64,000 nt of DNA from Setomelanomma holmii (GCA_010015745.1 ML978154.1:644668-708667); one strand, 5' to 3'. Counted from the stretch's first letter, positions 10,288-22,486 are shown. Notes: a model not told the origin generated them from the letters alone. Made by a program: numbers and translations.

Positions 10288-11448
10288 GATGTCGATGAGG
10301 TATGTGCAAGCAAGGTTGTGAAGTGATACGGGAATATGGATGAATGGAGAATTGATAGTCGACTCGGTGGATGATGGATGCTGAGTGGAGTGAAGAAGGG
10401 ATGGGAGAAACAGACGGATCGCGTGTTTTTGTGTAGCTAGTTCGCACTCATGGAGGCAGTCTCGATGTGCTGCTCCCCAGTTGTTGCTGTCTCGACTGCC
10501 AATACCGGTTCTGGCCACAACACAGGAAAGTGCGCTTGCTCACTATCACTGCTTCTAGCGGGACTGTGCAGATTCAGCGTATTTGGCTCGCGTGTATATC
10601 CTCAAAGTGCTGAAAGCTCATTTTACTGGAAGCATGGGAATGTTCGCGAAAGAGATCGCAGTTTGGAACCATTTCTGCATCTTCGAACCGCTAGATTGCT
10701 CCGTCGATTGCGCAGAACCAGTTTCCACGTAGGGCTTACCCCTGACTGCAGGTGTCGGCTGTCATCGGGAAAGCTCTGCATCTATAGGAGGCACACATTG
10801 GACGAGCAACTGCTACGTGGATTCGAAGAAGGTGCAGGGAATGGCGCAGTGGTAAGCTCGACAAGCTCACGTTATGTAGGTAGCTTGCTTTGATTCGAGC
10901 AAGAGAAGCGAACGGCTTCAGACGAACAGGTCCACTATGGAATTGTCGAAGGACACTGTCATACAGTCTGAATGAGAACACGTCGACTTGCAATCTGAAA
11001 TTAGTGAAGTACAATGACAGCATTTTCGCCGCAGCCCTGCGATAAGTGAGTCGTGAGACACGGGAGTTCATTGATACGGCGGTCGCGGAGACGGGCATAG
11101 GCAGACCTCAAAGTAGGCACGATATCACTCTACTGAATGCGAAGGAGTCTCTTTAGGAGCGGGTTGGTAACTTAGCGCTAGTGTGGCTTACTAAGATGTT
11201 TGAACCCCTGCAGCAACTCCATCGTGTCTCGATACCTGAGGCGGGGATGAAACGCATCAGACCTCAGCGTTCAGCGACTGCACAATAAGACCAACATGGC
11301 CCCAGTTATGATTTCTGCAATCCGCATCAATCTTTTCCTTCGCAAACTTGCGCCTGGGTAGGTTCAGTGGCCATAGTGGCAATCTTTTGAATTCAATTGG
11401 TAGCAAACTAAGCCTCGAATACGCGCCGACACGCGCTCCACCACCTCA
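10288..11448. promoter_or_regulatory. Divergent intergenic region, BYS1-module gene and SDR gene
   Basis: About 1.16 kb lies between divergent starts. No gene or clear repeat is visible. Confidence 0.45.
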
Positions 11449-12690
11449 ATGCTCCAACATCCCTCATCCAGCTGTATCAACATGCCCAAAATGTCGTCCG
11501 CAATGAAGGAGGTCTCCGTTCAGCTACCGAAGAAGCACGAGCGCCCCGACGAGCCATGGCACCACTACCTGTCCATCGACGTAATATGGTATGTCCTTGG
11601 ATACACGCTATTCCACCCGTTCGTATCATGGGTCGTCGTCCTCTGCCTACGCGCGCAATACACGCCTTATGGCAACCTTGAGATGCGCATTGCGATAGCA
11701 TGGTCGATCCTAATGAGCGCCATTGGTATCTTTGGCATCGTTAGCGACCGCATCGCATTCGGATCGCCTCGAGAGGTGGATCTTGCCGATGAGGTCATTG
11801 TCATTACAGGTGGTGTCGACGGACTTGGTGGCTTGTTGGCCGAGACATATGGCATGCGCAATGCGAATATTGCTGTGCTAGACACGAAAGAGGTGGATCA
11901 AGATGAAGCCGAAGACAAGGGCGTGCTGTACTACAAATGCGACGTGAGCGACGCGAAGCAGGTTGAATCAGCGGCAGCTAAGATTGTCGAAGACGTAAGT
12001 TGAATGCAACTCTGCAAGTATTGATACTAACCGTGTCAGCTCGGCGCTCCTACAATTCTCATCAACAATGCTGGGATCGTGCATAAAAAATCTATCCTGG
12101 ACACATCGATGGAGGAAGTTGAGCAGTATGTACCGCGATATCGGGTCTTCTATACAGCTTTCTGACCTGGTCGCAGAACCTTTCGCGTCAACACCCTCTC
12201 GCATTTCATCACTCTCCGGACCTTTCTTCCACACATGATCCGCGAAGGACGAGGGACGATTGTGACGATCTCTTCCGTTCTCGGCCATCTTGGTGCTGCA
12301 AATCTGTCTGCTTACACGGCATCCAAGGCCGCGCTTCTCGCTCTACACCACTCGCTGCGGGCCGAGCTCGCACAGATGCCTGAAGCTGCGGAGATCAAGA
12401 CTGTGCTTGTCACACCTGGCCAAATGAGTACCAAGATGTTCGCCGACGTGAAAGCTCCCAGCAACTTCTTCGCGCCGACCGCAACGCCAGCTGAGATTGG
12501 GAAGAACATCATCCGACTGATCGAACGGGGGGAGAGCGGCGAGGTTGCTATCCCTCTGTACTCACAATACGTTGGCTTCTTCTCCATACTCCCCGTGGGC
12601 ATCCAACACATGATTAGAAGATGGAGTGGTCTTGATGCAGCAGTCAGCAAGAGCATTCCGAGCAAGGTTCCAGTTCTTGAGAAGATGTAA
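11449..12690 (+). CDS. Membrane-anchored short-chain dehydrogenase/reductase (DHRS/RDH-like)
   Basis: Three exons (11449-11994, 12040-12125, 12177-12690) give 381 residues; the first intron has a textbook TACTAAC branch site. Two hydrophobic segments (about residues 45-70 and 80-100) precede the Rossmann fold. Nucleotide-binding TGGVDGLG, the NNAG motif (ILINNAGIV), the catalytic serine (TISSVLG) and YTASK are all present, so the enzyme should be active with NAD(P). The layout resembles the SDR16C/retinol dehydrogenase class of lipid-droplet or ER oxidoreductases acting on hydrophobic alcohols or ketones. The substrate is not known. The first ATG is used; a later ATG (MSSAM) would only trim about 14 residues. 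Confidence 0.88.
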
Positions 12691-12882
12691 ATACACGATA
12701 AGATATACTAAACTCTAACGAACCACCAAAGCAACAAATGACCCACCTATGCGGAATATTTCCCAAGTACCATAAACTCAAATGCAGCTGTCGACCATGA
12801 CTAACCTCAACATGACCAAAGAAAATCCGTCCATAAGTGTTTCCCGAATACCCTCCCAGATACCCTCAACTGCCCCACCCGA

Positions 12883-13185
12883 CTAGCAGTACTTGAACGT
12901 GGTCACATCGCAGGCCCACGGCTCTCGCCACCCGTCAGGATGGACGTGGATGTGTCCATTTTCGACGACGACGCCGGGAGCGGCACCGTCGAATCCCTCT
13001 AGCGGGATATCCGTGTTCTCGTTGATGCCGGCGAGACTGGCACCAGCGGATCCCTCTGGCGGAATGTCCTCGTTGTCGATGACACCCCGCGCGTTGATAG
13101 CTGTGCCGAGAAGAGGGACGGAGAGGATAGGCATGGTGGTGGTGAAGCCAACCAAGAAGGTGAAGCCGCCGATAGTTGGCTTCAT
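12883..13185 (-). CDS. Small secreted repeat-bearing protein (hypothetical)
   Basis: A single exon encodes 100 residues. The N-terminal ~28 residues are hydrophobic and can serve as a signal peptide (GGFTFLVGFTTTMPILSVPL). The mature part has an imperfect ~19-residue repeat: DNEDIPPEGSAGASLAG followed by ENTDIPLEGFDGAAPGV and a third start ENGHIH. It ends WACDVTTFKYC, the only two cysteines. A TATA-like element lies about 135 nt upstream on the same strand. Nothing resembles a known family. Small size, secretion signal and repeats make it a candidate secreted peptide or effector, but coding status rests on the frame and signal peptide only. Confidence 0.55.
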   Translation of the reverse strand: MKPTIGGFTFLVGFTTTMPILSVPLLGTAINARGVIDNEDIPPEGSAGASLAGINENTDIPLEGFDGAAPGVVVENGHIHVHPDGWREPWACDVTTFKYC

Positions 13186-14109
13186 CGTTGTGGTTGTTGT
13201 TGTTGTTTGTTGGTAGTCGTTTGTGATGGTGCTTAAGTAGGCTGCTGGTCTGATCGTGCTTCGAAGTTGTCGAGTTGAGTTGTGACAGAGTCAAGTTCAG
13301 CAGGATCATGGGGAGTATTTATGAGAATCCTGCCAACATTGCAAACTCTCCCTTCTCAGAAATTGGAGTTGTTTTGTGGTAACGGAAGACCCTGGTGAGG
13401 AAAATCTGCATGGCTTCGCGGTGAACTCCCTGCTTGGTACAACCCACTCCCAGTGTTGCTGTTCACTAAATACAGCAATACAAGGCTATGCATCAATTCC
13501 AGAGGTTTGCTGCCATCTTCTTGAGACAACGACACGTAGTGCTACCAAAAGGCGTGGGTGTTCGTGCTCGCCCCTCCTCAACCTGTACATTGGAATTGCT
13601 AGTCTACCAAAGCCTGAACGTCCTCACAATACAAATGATACCTATGCGCCATACAACCGGACCTCTGAGGAAAGACAAGAACCTATGAGAGAGGACTTTG
13701 CAAGGAGCTCGACTCAAGACGCGCTGCGCCATGTCCCACAGTTTGGGAAGTGGCAGTATGTTTGCGACTACGTCAGATGATCGGAGCAATGCTAAGACAG
13801 GTTTTGTGATGTTGGCTTTCCAGGTATATGGTTGCAAGGGTCTTAAGTGAGAGCTTATACTGGTGATATGACGAGTAGTAGCTTCTGTGACAAAGATTGT
13901 GGATGACGTATCGTTATGATTTTGTCTGGGGTATCATCTACATATGAAATCGTGCCGCGGAGGGTCCGTACAGGTCGCCTCCAATTGTTTGCCCGTCCCA
14001 TTCTGATCATATGCGTCCGACCTTCTGAACGGCCTACTTCGTGTTTCATTCGGTCGTTCATGCATTTTCGTCTGCCTCTCATTTGGATTGCGCCAAGTTC
14101 TTCTTCTCC
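13186..14109. other. Intergenic region
   Basis: This lies between the small secreted gene and the 3' end of RPL6. A 134-codon plus-strand frame (13376-13780) has no protein-like features and is not called. Confidence 0.45.
13315..13324 (-). promoter_or_regulatory. Possible TATA element of the small secreted gene
   Basis: Read on the minus strand this is ATAAATAC, about 130-140 nt upstream of the ATG at 13185. Confidence 0.35.
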
Positions 14110-14763
14110 TCAAAAGACCATCTCATGAGGCCTCTCGTTGCCCCTCAAGCTGAAGCTCGCACCCAGATACGCCTCCAGATCCGGGACCTTCTTGATATTC
14201 GCCATGAGCGCCTTATCGACCTTCTTCTGGTCCTCTATCCTCTGAGGATCGGTGTCTTTCTTCTGTGGTGTTGTCTCGCCCTCCTTGAAGAAGTCATCCT
14301 CGCCCTTGCCCTCGGTTTTCTCGCGCGCCCAGTATTCGTCCTTGCTCACACGCTCCACGACCTCGTTGTCAACGCCTGATATGTCGACCACGGTGGAGGT
14401 AGCAATCACGTAGCGGTGGTTGACTCGGCGGAGAGGGACGCCATTTGACTTGAAGGGGCCGGTGATGAGGAGCACGCCTTGCTCGAGCTGGCGTAGGAGA
14501 ACGACGCGCTTGCCGCGGAAACGGCCAGAGAGGAGGATGAGTACTGTGCCGGGGGCAAGCGCGTCGCGATATTTGGTGGGGTGTGCGGTCTTGCGTGCCT
14601 ATCATCGCGTTAGCGACTTCATGTCTCCCAGCACCAAGAATTGCGCTTTCATGATTTCTGGAAGAAATTTGACAAGCGACACTGCAGCATTTTGACCTCA
14701 TACCTTCTTCAATTGCTGCTCCTCCTCAGCGGCATAGTATTTGGATGCCTTTTGCTCGACCAT
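14110..14763 (-). CDS. RPL6: 60S ribosomal protein L6 (eL6)
   Basis: Two exons (14763-14704, 14598-14110) give 182 residues; the 105-nt intron is longer than most here, common in ribosomal protein genes. The start MVEQKASKYYAAEEE is the expected short N-terminus, and the intron follows it directly. Core motifs are present: PGTVLILLSGRFRGKRVVLL, QGVLLITGPFKSNGVPLRR and YVIATSTVVDISGVD. It is a structural protein of the large cytosolic ribosomal subunit. Confidence 0.95.
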
Positions 14764-15337
14764 GATGATGGGCTTGTTATAGAGACTTGGAGCGGTGATT
14801 GCAGTCTGTAGCAGAAGTTTCGAGGCCGGAAGACTATAGACGCTGTTTATAAGCCTTAGTCCGTACGTGAGGTTGTTAATGTCGCCGTCGCGAATTCGAG
14901 GCATCCGCATGTGGGAGCTCGCTAATCATGCAGCCCTACGAGGCTAGAGCCAAATTTGGTCAAGTGGATCTACTCAGTCGACGCGACTTGACCTCCGCGA
15001 GCTCCAGCGCGTGCACACATCAGACACCAAATCTCCCAGACCTATCTCTCATGGAAGAAAAAGGCAGTAGAGGCGATGTCTGGTACTGTCAGTCGCCATA
15101 CTGTTACACGCTCGCTTCCTGTGGTCGGTCCACTGCATTCCTCTATGACATCTTTTGGCTTTCTCCCGAAATCGATCTCTTGCAACACTGTATTCGATAC
15201 GACTGAGATATTGCTGACGATGAATTGGACGTAAGCTATATGCCTGGTAGGGTAAGAGTAGAGAAATGTGGACGGTAGCGATGATCCCCGCGTGATCGAT
15301 AGACTTGGAAGAAGGAGCTTTCCATGGCAGTGACCCG
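14764..15337. promoter_or_regulatory. Divergent region between RPL6 and the oxygenase relic
   Basis: It holds the RPL6 leader and promoter. Nothing further is recognised. Confidence 0.4.
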
Positions 15338-18300
15338 ATGTCGTTCGTCGCTCCAGCCCCTGATTCCTCTCAACTCACACACCTAGGGCTTCTCTTCTTA
15401 TCTATGCTATGTTCAGTTTCAGAGACTCGTTCACGTAGTATGCCAACCCTATTCAAGCGACTGACGGAACAATTGGAACCAGACGATGTCAAAGAGCTTT
15501 TCTTCCACAAGCTTCTGCACGATGCCGGTAGCCAGATCAGCGTCGATCGCCTCAAGTCCAATCGCGACCTTCTCGATGCGCTCACAGATGCTGCCGTTAC
15601 AGGGCAAGTAGACGACAAGGAATATGTGGTTTTTCCAATCCCTTCTCCTCAAAATATAGGTGACAATATGGGTGGCTGCTGATGTGGTCCGCTTGTACAG
15701 CAAGAGAAGCTCATACAGCTACTTGCTTCACTGCCGGATGATTCCACGACTCGTGAAATTGGAACTGGACTGTTGCTCGAGAAAATTTAGGCGAATCTGG
15801 AGCACCCAACGAGATCGGCTTTGGGAGACCCATGTACGTCTCACCCATCTTGTGGCGGCCTCGACTAACATGATGGAGACAAGTACCGAACTGCGGACGG
15901 AAGCAACAACAACAACATACATCTACTAGATCTAGGCAAGTCGGGCTCTTGTTACGCGAGGACCGTCACCCCCAAGCATGTGTCCAGAAGCCGACCAGAT
16001 GCTGGCTTACTCTTTGATACGTTGTGGCACGAAAGGGAGAGCCAAAGCCGCATCTAACGAAGATCTCGAGCTTGCTGTTCGCGCTTGTGGACATCATCAT
16101 ACAAGACGTGTTCCGTGCAAGCGACCGAGATAAGGATATCGTCAACGCATCCTCATACTTGGATCTCTCGCCCTTGTACGGGTCGGATCAGGATAGCCAA
16201 GATGCTGTACGGACCTTCTCCGATGGCAAGCTGAAGCCCGACAACTTCTGCGAAGTCCGCTTTGTCAACCAGCCTCCAGAGGTACGTCCCCACACGAGCA
16301 AGAACCCTGTCGAGCACCGCTAACTATCAAAGGTGTCTGCACTTTTGTTATGCTTTAACCGATTCCACAACTCCATCGTTGAGCAACTCGCCCTGATCAA
16401 CGAGGGCGGCAGGTACAGCTTGCCTTCCAACATTGCTGAACTCGATACCGGAGCGTACGCCGCAGCCCTGGCCAAGCGCGATAACGATATCTTCCAGACA
16501 GCGCGGCTTGTCACAAGCGGACTTTATGTTCAGATCGTGCTGAACCATACTCAATCTACAGCGGGTGAAGACATCCTGGAACCTGGATCCACGAATGGAC
16601 GTTGAGGAGATACTAGGCACCAAGAACATGGAGAAAGCGACTGGCAACCAAGTTAGCGTCGAGTTCAATCTGATATACAGATGGCACTCGACTATATCTG
16701 CCAAGAACGAGCGCTGGCTGAACAATCATCTTTTCCAAATTTGTTGGTGGGGCAAAGGTCGAGGACTTGACCATGGAGCAGCTGCGCAACGGCATGCGCA
16801 ATTTTGCAGCACAAACGCCAAGCGACCCTGGCCAACGAACTTTGGGCGGACTCCAAAGGAATGCTCGAGGCTACTTTGAAGACGTGGAGCTTGTTCGCAT
16901 CCTGACTGAGGCCGGAGAGGATGTTGCCGCAAGTTTTGGAGCAAGACAAATCCCAGTCGCACTGAAGGTCATCGAGGTGTTGGGCATTGAGCAAGCAAGA
17001 TCCTGGGGCGTTGCGTCTCTGAACGAGATGAGAAGCTTCTCCGGCATGCTGCCATACAAAACGTTCGCAGATATCAACTCCGATTCAGGTGTGAGCACTT
17101 TCCACAGGCATGTGTCTATGATCTGATCATCGCAGCTATCGCTGCCACCCTCGAGGCGCTCTATGTAGACGTGGGCAACGTGGAACTATATCCCGGTGTT
17201 CTTGTCGGTAAGTAGCATCTGCCATATTCAGCAGAGACCGGCACTGACCCTGAACAGAAGAGTCAAAGATGCCTATGACTCCGGGGTCAGGACTCTGTCC
17301 AGGCTTCACAACAAGCCGGGCCATACTTTCGGATGCTCTGGCTCTTGTACGAGGCGACCGGTTCTACACCACAGATTATACGCCTCAGCATCTGACGTCC
17401 TTCGGATTCCGAGAAGCCCGGAGCGATACTGCTATAGCCGGTGGTGGTGTGATGTACAAGCTGTTCAGCGAGCGTTTCGTACGTAGGAACACGAACTGTA
17501 TTACTGCACTTCTCTGCTGACGAAACTCAGCCGGCTACTACCGTGGGAATTCTATATATGCGCTGTACCCTTCTACTGTCCCTTCTGAGATGCGACAAGT
17601 CCAGAAGTCGCTTGGACGCGAGGCGGACTTCACCTATGATCCGCCTCAACATGCGCCGGCCATGAAAGTTATCGCTGATCCGAAGACGGTGCTAAGTATC
17701 CTACGCGACTCAACTTCGTATACGGTGCCATGCTGCTGTGAGGTAGTACGCCAGTTCGGAGACTACAAGAGCACCGTTGCGGGCAATAGTCCGGAGCAGT
17801 CAAGCAGCAGAAGATTCTTCGTCAAGCAGTGGTAGGACCTGCGAACTCTACGAAAGACTTTGCTCGACTTCTTGAGATCACGACGTCCGACATGATGCGC
17901 AACAAGAGCCACAAGCTTCGTGATATCTCTGAGGTTGATGTCATCAAAGATGTTGCCATGTTAAGCTGGACGCAGCTGGTGGCGCGTCTTTTCATCATAC
18001 CCCTCAAGGATTCGCTGAATTCCAAGGCTGCTTTTGATGACAAAGCCTTGCACGTTGAATTGGCTAGTGTCTTCCGATACCTGTATTGCGATGACAACCC
18101 GGCGATATCCTCGAAGCTCAAGCAAACTGCTCTACAAGCATACAAAGATGTGAACAAGGAGCTCAGCGACATATGCGACGCGATCAATTGCTCGTCGTTC
18201 GCACACGTCCTTCTTCACCGGGATCACAAGGTTGACAAGGACAACTCTTTGCCAAACCACGGCGATGAGCTTCTGCAACGACTGCTCGATGGCGGCAAAA

Positions 18301-18926
18301 CCGTAGAGGAGATTACTTCGACGGCGGTGCTGATGGCTGTCCAAATTGCAGTAACAGGTTCCTTCACTATAAGCTTGCAATCTCATAGACGCAGTGAAGC
18401 ATTTCACTGATTGTCTCAGCTGTCTCAAATCCTCGATGTCCTTCTTTCCGAGCCTTACTACTCCGCGCACTGGCCCAGGATCCAGAAGATAGCCAATAAC
18501 ACCGCCCCATAGACGAATGAAGCCTTGCGCGTCTATGTCCTCGAGGCACTTCGCCTGAGCCCGCCTGTAGCGCCTGTTCTGCGCGTATCTGATACACTAC
18601 CCAGCATCACCGACTGGAGATATGCGCAGGCTATCAAGAAAGGCGACATTCTCCATCTTGATGTCGCAACTGCATCGCGCGACCCATTTCGATTCCCAGA
18701 TCCGAATCACATCAAGCTTGATCGACCGCAAGGTTCGTATCTACCTTTCGCAGATGGCATCTACGGACCGCTTGTGAGGGAGATTGTTGTGCCGGGTCTA
18801 GTAGCACAGTTACGCATCTTTGGAAACCTGAAGGGGCTGAAGGAAGCATCAGGAATACAAGGCAGGTGGAAGCGGAAGTGCGAGCATGAGGTTGTGGCCT
18901 TCTTGAATGAAGCGCAAGATGAATAG
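15338..18926 (+). pseudogene. Linoleate diol synthase / Ppo-type fatty-acid oxygenase, broken
   Basis: Translated pieces match the whole family plan: an N-terminal heme dioxygenase (NASSYLDLSPLYGSDQ, LLCFNRFHNSIVEQLALINE, DPRMDVEEILGTKN, EVLGIEQARSWGVASLNE), then a P450-like half (EALRLSPPVAPVLRVSD ... RPQGSYLPFADG). Intact relatives make oxylipins (psi factors) from linoleate or oleate. This copy is broken. In-frame TAG at 15788-15790 replaces a position that is Trp in relatives, and a second TAG lies at 18510-18512. Frame changes occur near 15835-15890, 16026, 16580, 16735 and 17825. The distal heme histidine (IIHD in relatives) reads IIIQD, and the P450 cysteine motif is lost (FADGIYGPLVREI). 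Several introns still show GT...AG ends. The 5' end is uncertain. Confidence 0.85.
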
Positions 18927-19201
18927 GTGCCACTTCCGACTATTAAGTCAGTCCTTTCGAAGCTATATATGGCGTCAAACTGACTCCTTGCAGGCATGAA
19001 GCTGCACTTCATCTCTTCCTAGACCTGATGACCATTCTTAGGTAGCTATCCATCTTTTCTCTACTCCTCATCATCTTGCTCTATGGTGACTCCCTTCATC
19101 TCCTTATCCGCACCACCCATGATGATGCCGTCCAGCTCATCATCCAAGCCCGCACCGTCACCGCTCTTGCCCTTATTCTCATCCTTCTTTCTCTGCCTGT
19201 A

Positions 19202-19699
19202 CTATGCTTTTCTCTTCTGCGCGACGTCTCCTTCACCAGCTTCACTAAGGCCCATAAGAAGGTCTTTGATAATCCTCTTCACGTCTATCTCCTTCACCCT
19301 CATCTCATCCTTTTTGTTGCGCAACTCCACAGCATAGCAAAGGTGAGTCCCTATTAGCGCGCCCTGGCCCAGAGCGAACTCAGACAAGACGGTCAAATGC
19401 GCGAGAAGACGAGTATCCCAGGCGGATACATCGCCCGCTGGGCGGAAGTCGATGCCGTGATGCGGTCGCGGGAAGGTCGACATGTTGACTCCCCAGTAGT
19501 CGGCGATGATGTCGAGGCTGGCCGCGGAGCTGTACGCCTCGTATAGACGGTGCTTTGGTGTTGATGATAGCGTGGCCTGGAGGGCGTCGACTTCTTCTGG
19601 CGACATGGTGATTTGAGCCTCGCTGTCACTGTGGTCTTCGGCGAGGATGATGTCACGCTTTCGAGCGCGCGAGGGGGAGTTGAAGTCAAGCGTCTTCAT
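19202..19699 (-). CDS. Conserved-looking hypothetical protein, cut short by a TAG
   Basis: A single frame of 165 residues starts at the ATG at 19697-19699. It is rich in charged residues, with a globular-looking middle (RLYEAYSSAASLDIIADYWG ... HLTVLSEFALGQGALIG) and a basic helical end (KEIDVKRIIKDLLMGL, QKRKA). I do not recognise a domain. After the TAG (19202-19204) the same frame continues for 46 codons (YRQRKKDENKGKSGDG ... EQDDEE) to TAG at 19061-19063. That composition is protein-like, so the upstream stop may be a recent nonsense mutation, for example of CAG. No intron that removes the stop in frame was found. Confidence 0.5.
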   Translation of the reverse strand: MKTLDFNSPSRARKRDIILAEDHSDSEAQITMSPEEVDALQATLSSTPKHRLYEAYSSAASLDIIADYWGVNMSTFPRPHHGIDFRPAGDVSAWDTRLLAHLTVLSEFALGQGALIGTHLCYAVELRNKKDEMRVKEIDVKRIIKDLLMGLSEAGEGDVAQKRKA

Positions 19700-20824
19700 G
19701 ATCCTGAGTAGTTTCAAGATGAAGGAGGAGAAAGACTACGGAGCTGGTAGAAAGCTGAAGGCATCTGCAGTGCTGTATGACTGCACTGCATGTCGTCCCA
19801 GAGCTCGTTGAGTACACCCGGATACCGATGATCGCGACATTGCAGACCGTACGAGACGTGCGGTGAGGGTGGGCTTCAGTGATGTCTGCAAACGAGCTCG
19901 CACACAAACACTTACCCACACTCTGCTTCAACATATATACCACTGCTTTGGTATTGTGTATATATAGTGATTAATTCAAGGAATTTGTAATCTCAATACA
20001 AAGATACTCACTGGTCGTCCTTGGTTGCGCTTTCCCCCTGGGCGGGGTTAGATTCCATGTTGGCAGGAGTGAGAGATTCGCCGGTTCAAGTCCGTCAAAT
20101 ATAAGCCACCCCCGTGGCTGGTTCTGATTTTTGCCTTTTTTTACTTTTGCTTTCATTTCACGTTAACATGGAGGCAGGCATGTTTTGTCGTGGAGAAAGT
20201 GGCGTACTATTATTCCTGCCCTTCGACGAAGAATGCTCCCGTAAACTGAACATGGGTCCAGCTGCGAACAGTAAAGTCACGGACAGGAAAGCTGCGGTGA
20301 TGATATACCCTATGTCCCTACAATACTTCATTCACACCGACTCTGAACACAGGGCATGCCACGAGGTGCTCCAGGATCGTTCATTATACTCCACATATGC
20401 GCATTGCAAGATCCGTATACAGGTAGCCTTGCTTTCTCATACCTTTCGAGCCACTCGTCCTAACTTACATGTCGATGTCACCTCCCAATTTCCCCATCCC
20501 GAATCTGCGGACCCACCTTGCATTACTACCCGCAACCCCTGCCCATGCCACCACGTGACGTGGCGCAACGGTCGCTTACCCAAAACGGCAACTTTGCCCT
20601 GGGGTGTGGAAAACAGATTGCAAATGGGGCTTGGCGCACGGATGTTGTGAACATGTTGTCGGGATGGGCCAAGAGTGCACGGTAGCAGGATGCTGGAGAT
20701 GATTTGGAGGTGGTTTGGTGATAATTTCATTATTGTGAAGGCAGATGGTAGTTAGCGAGTTTTGATTGTGAATGAGAATTATCTTACAACACCAAACCAC
20801 TCCTCAGCACCTCTTCACGCCAGA
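19700..20824. other. Intergenic region, partly AT-rich
   Basis: About 1.1 kb holds no recognisable gene. It includes the AT-rich stretch near 19930-20000, and a lone B-box-like GGTTCAAGTCC near 20081 that is not part of a convincing tRNA. Confidence 0.4.
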
Positions 20825-22486
20825 CTACACACAGTCTTTCGGAAGCACGCTATTAACCTTCCACCCACCCGGCATGAGCACCGTAAACACACCCGCGGGA
20901 TCATACTTCTTCCTAATCGCCCTCAATCTAGCCACATTGCCCTTCCCATAACTCTCGGACACCTTTTGTCCCTTATCCGCATCATTCAAATAAACATAAG
21001 GAAGTGTCAAGTTCTTCTCTTCCAACCTCCCTTCAATCTCGGCATTAACCTCACTCAAGAACGTGTACACTTCGGCATCATCAGCCGCATAGTCCCAGGA
21101 GGTGGCTTCCTCGACCCAGAACTGCGGAATCGGTTCAACACCCATCGGCGTGCCCTGCGAGCGCTCTGCAAACGTGCGTGTGATGGAATCATACGCCAAC
21201 CCCGCGAAAGAGCCCGGAACGCGGTTTGCTATGTTGGTGCTGCGGAGTTTCGCAAAGCACGCGTCGTGCACGATATCCATAGCTTCGCGCGTTGCTTTCA
21301 TGCTCACGACACGGAGCTTCTGGTGGAAGCCGTGACCCGGCCCGCCATTTTCGAATGCGGGGTGGAGAAGCTTTGCGTACTGCGCTAGGGACAGGGGATG
21401 GAGTGTGGAGCTGGAGTTTACAGACTCGATTGTGCCGTTGTAGAATGTCGCGAGGGGCCCGGTGGTGGGTGCTTGTGTGCCGTTGTAGATGATGGAGGTT
21501 TCGTAGCTGGGGACTGTGGAGTTGGAACCCCAGCGGGCGACGGGGATGACGGCGCTGCAGGTGTCGACGTCGTCGTTGACCGTCACGTCGAGTAAGGCGT
21601 CGAGGTAGAGGTCCTTGGTGGTTTCGGCGTCGACGTAGGTTGCTTCGACGCGGAGCGCGGGCGCAAAGGGGGAAGGTTAGGGGGTCGAAGCGGGTGACGA
21701 GGGCGAAGGAGTTGCCGCCACCTTGAAGCGCCCAGTAGAGGTCGGGATGGGATTTGGCTGTCACGGTGGCAATGGTGCCATCGGCTAGGACACACTATGT
21801 CCTGTCAATATTTGCTGGAGGAATAGCATAGAAGCGAAATTCACCTCGTAAGCTTTGATCTTGCCTTCAGAAGCAGACATGCCGTGAGCGTTACTCCTGT
21901 ACCTGATGCCGCCACCCAACAACAGTCCAGGTATACCGACAGGCGGGCAATCTGCCACCAAGATAGTCAGATTCGTCCCGTCCATGTATTCGAAAACATC
22001 GTCCCATCGTGGCCCTGGGCCGATGCTCATGGTCTGCTTGTATTCTGACAGCTCGAGGGTCTTCAAATTTGAGCTGGAGGTTTGAACTCCTGTAGAGTTG
22101 ATGTTTGCTGCGTCAGGAATCGGCATGTGACCGCCACCACGCACGGCGAAAAGGGTAGATGACTTCTTGAACAGTTTCACAGCGTGAGAAAGGTCGACGG
22201 CATTGCGAGGGGCGGATACACAGGCTGGATCTAGCCAGGCGATTGCAGCCCAAGGTACTGGACACTCATGTTCGCCTCCACACACTTCAAGGCCACACCT
22301 GGAACTTCTCGTGCCTTGCGTTTCGTTCACGTATCCCGCATCGGTGGGGAGGTATGTAATGTTTGCGAACTGCTTCTTGAGTTGGTTGCAGACGGTAGTT
22401 GGGTCGGCGAAGTTTTTCGGGGTCTGGAAGAGACTGGGGCCAGCAGATGCCAACGGAAGTAGCGAAAGTAGTAGCGATGAAGGCAT
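20825..22486 (-). pseudogene. Secreted FAD-linked (berberine-bridge-type) oxidoreductase with a 1-nt frameshift
   Basis: Exon 1 (22486-21845) encodes a signal peptide (MPSSLLLSLLPLASA) and the FAD-binding PCMH-type domain, with the flavin-site RGGGHMP and a GLLLGGG loop. A 50-nt intron (21844-21795) precedes exon 2. Exon 2 continues the FAD domain and ends in a BBE domain (YVYLNDADKG ... VARLRAIRKKYDPAGVF) to the stop at 20825. Within exon 2 the frame changes at a run of five G on the plus strand (21668-21672): one base fewer would join LTFP to the downstream frame starting APALRVEATYVDAETT. Everything else is full length, about 530 residues. Intact relatives oxidise sugars or secondary metabolites. 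The lesion could be an assembly error in the homopolymer or a young frameshift. Confidence 0.8.

Noticed and set aside
20030..20110. tRNA-like B-box GGTTCAAGTCC near 20081
   Set aside because: The T-stem pairs poorly and no D-arm, anticodon arm or full acceptor stem could be folded around it.
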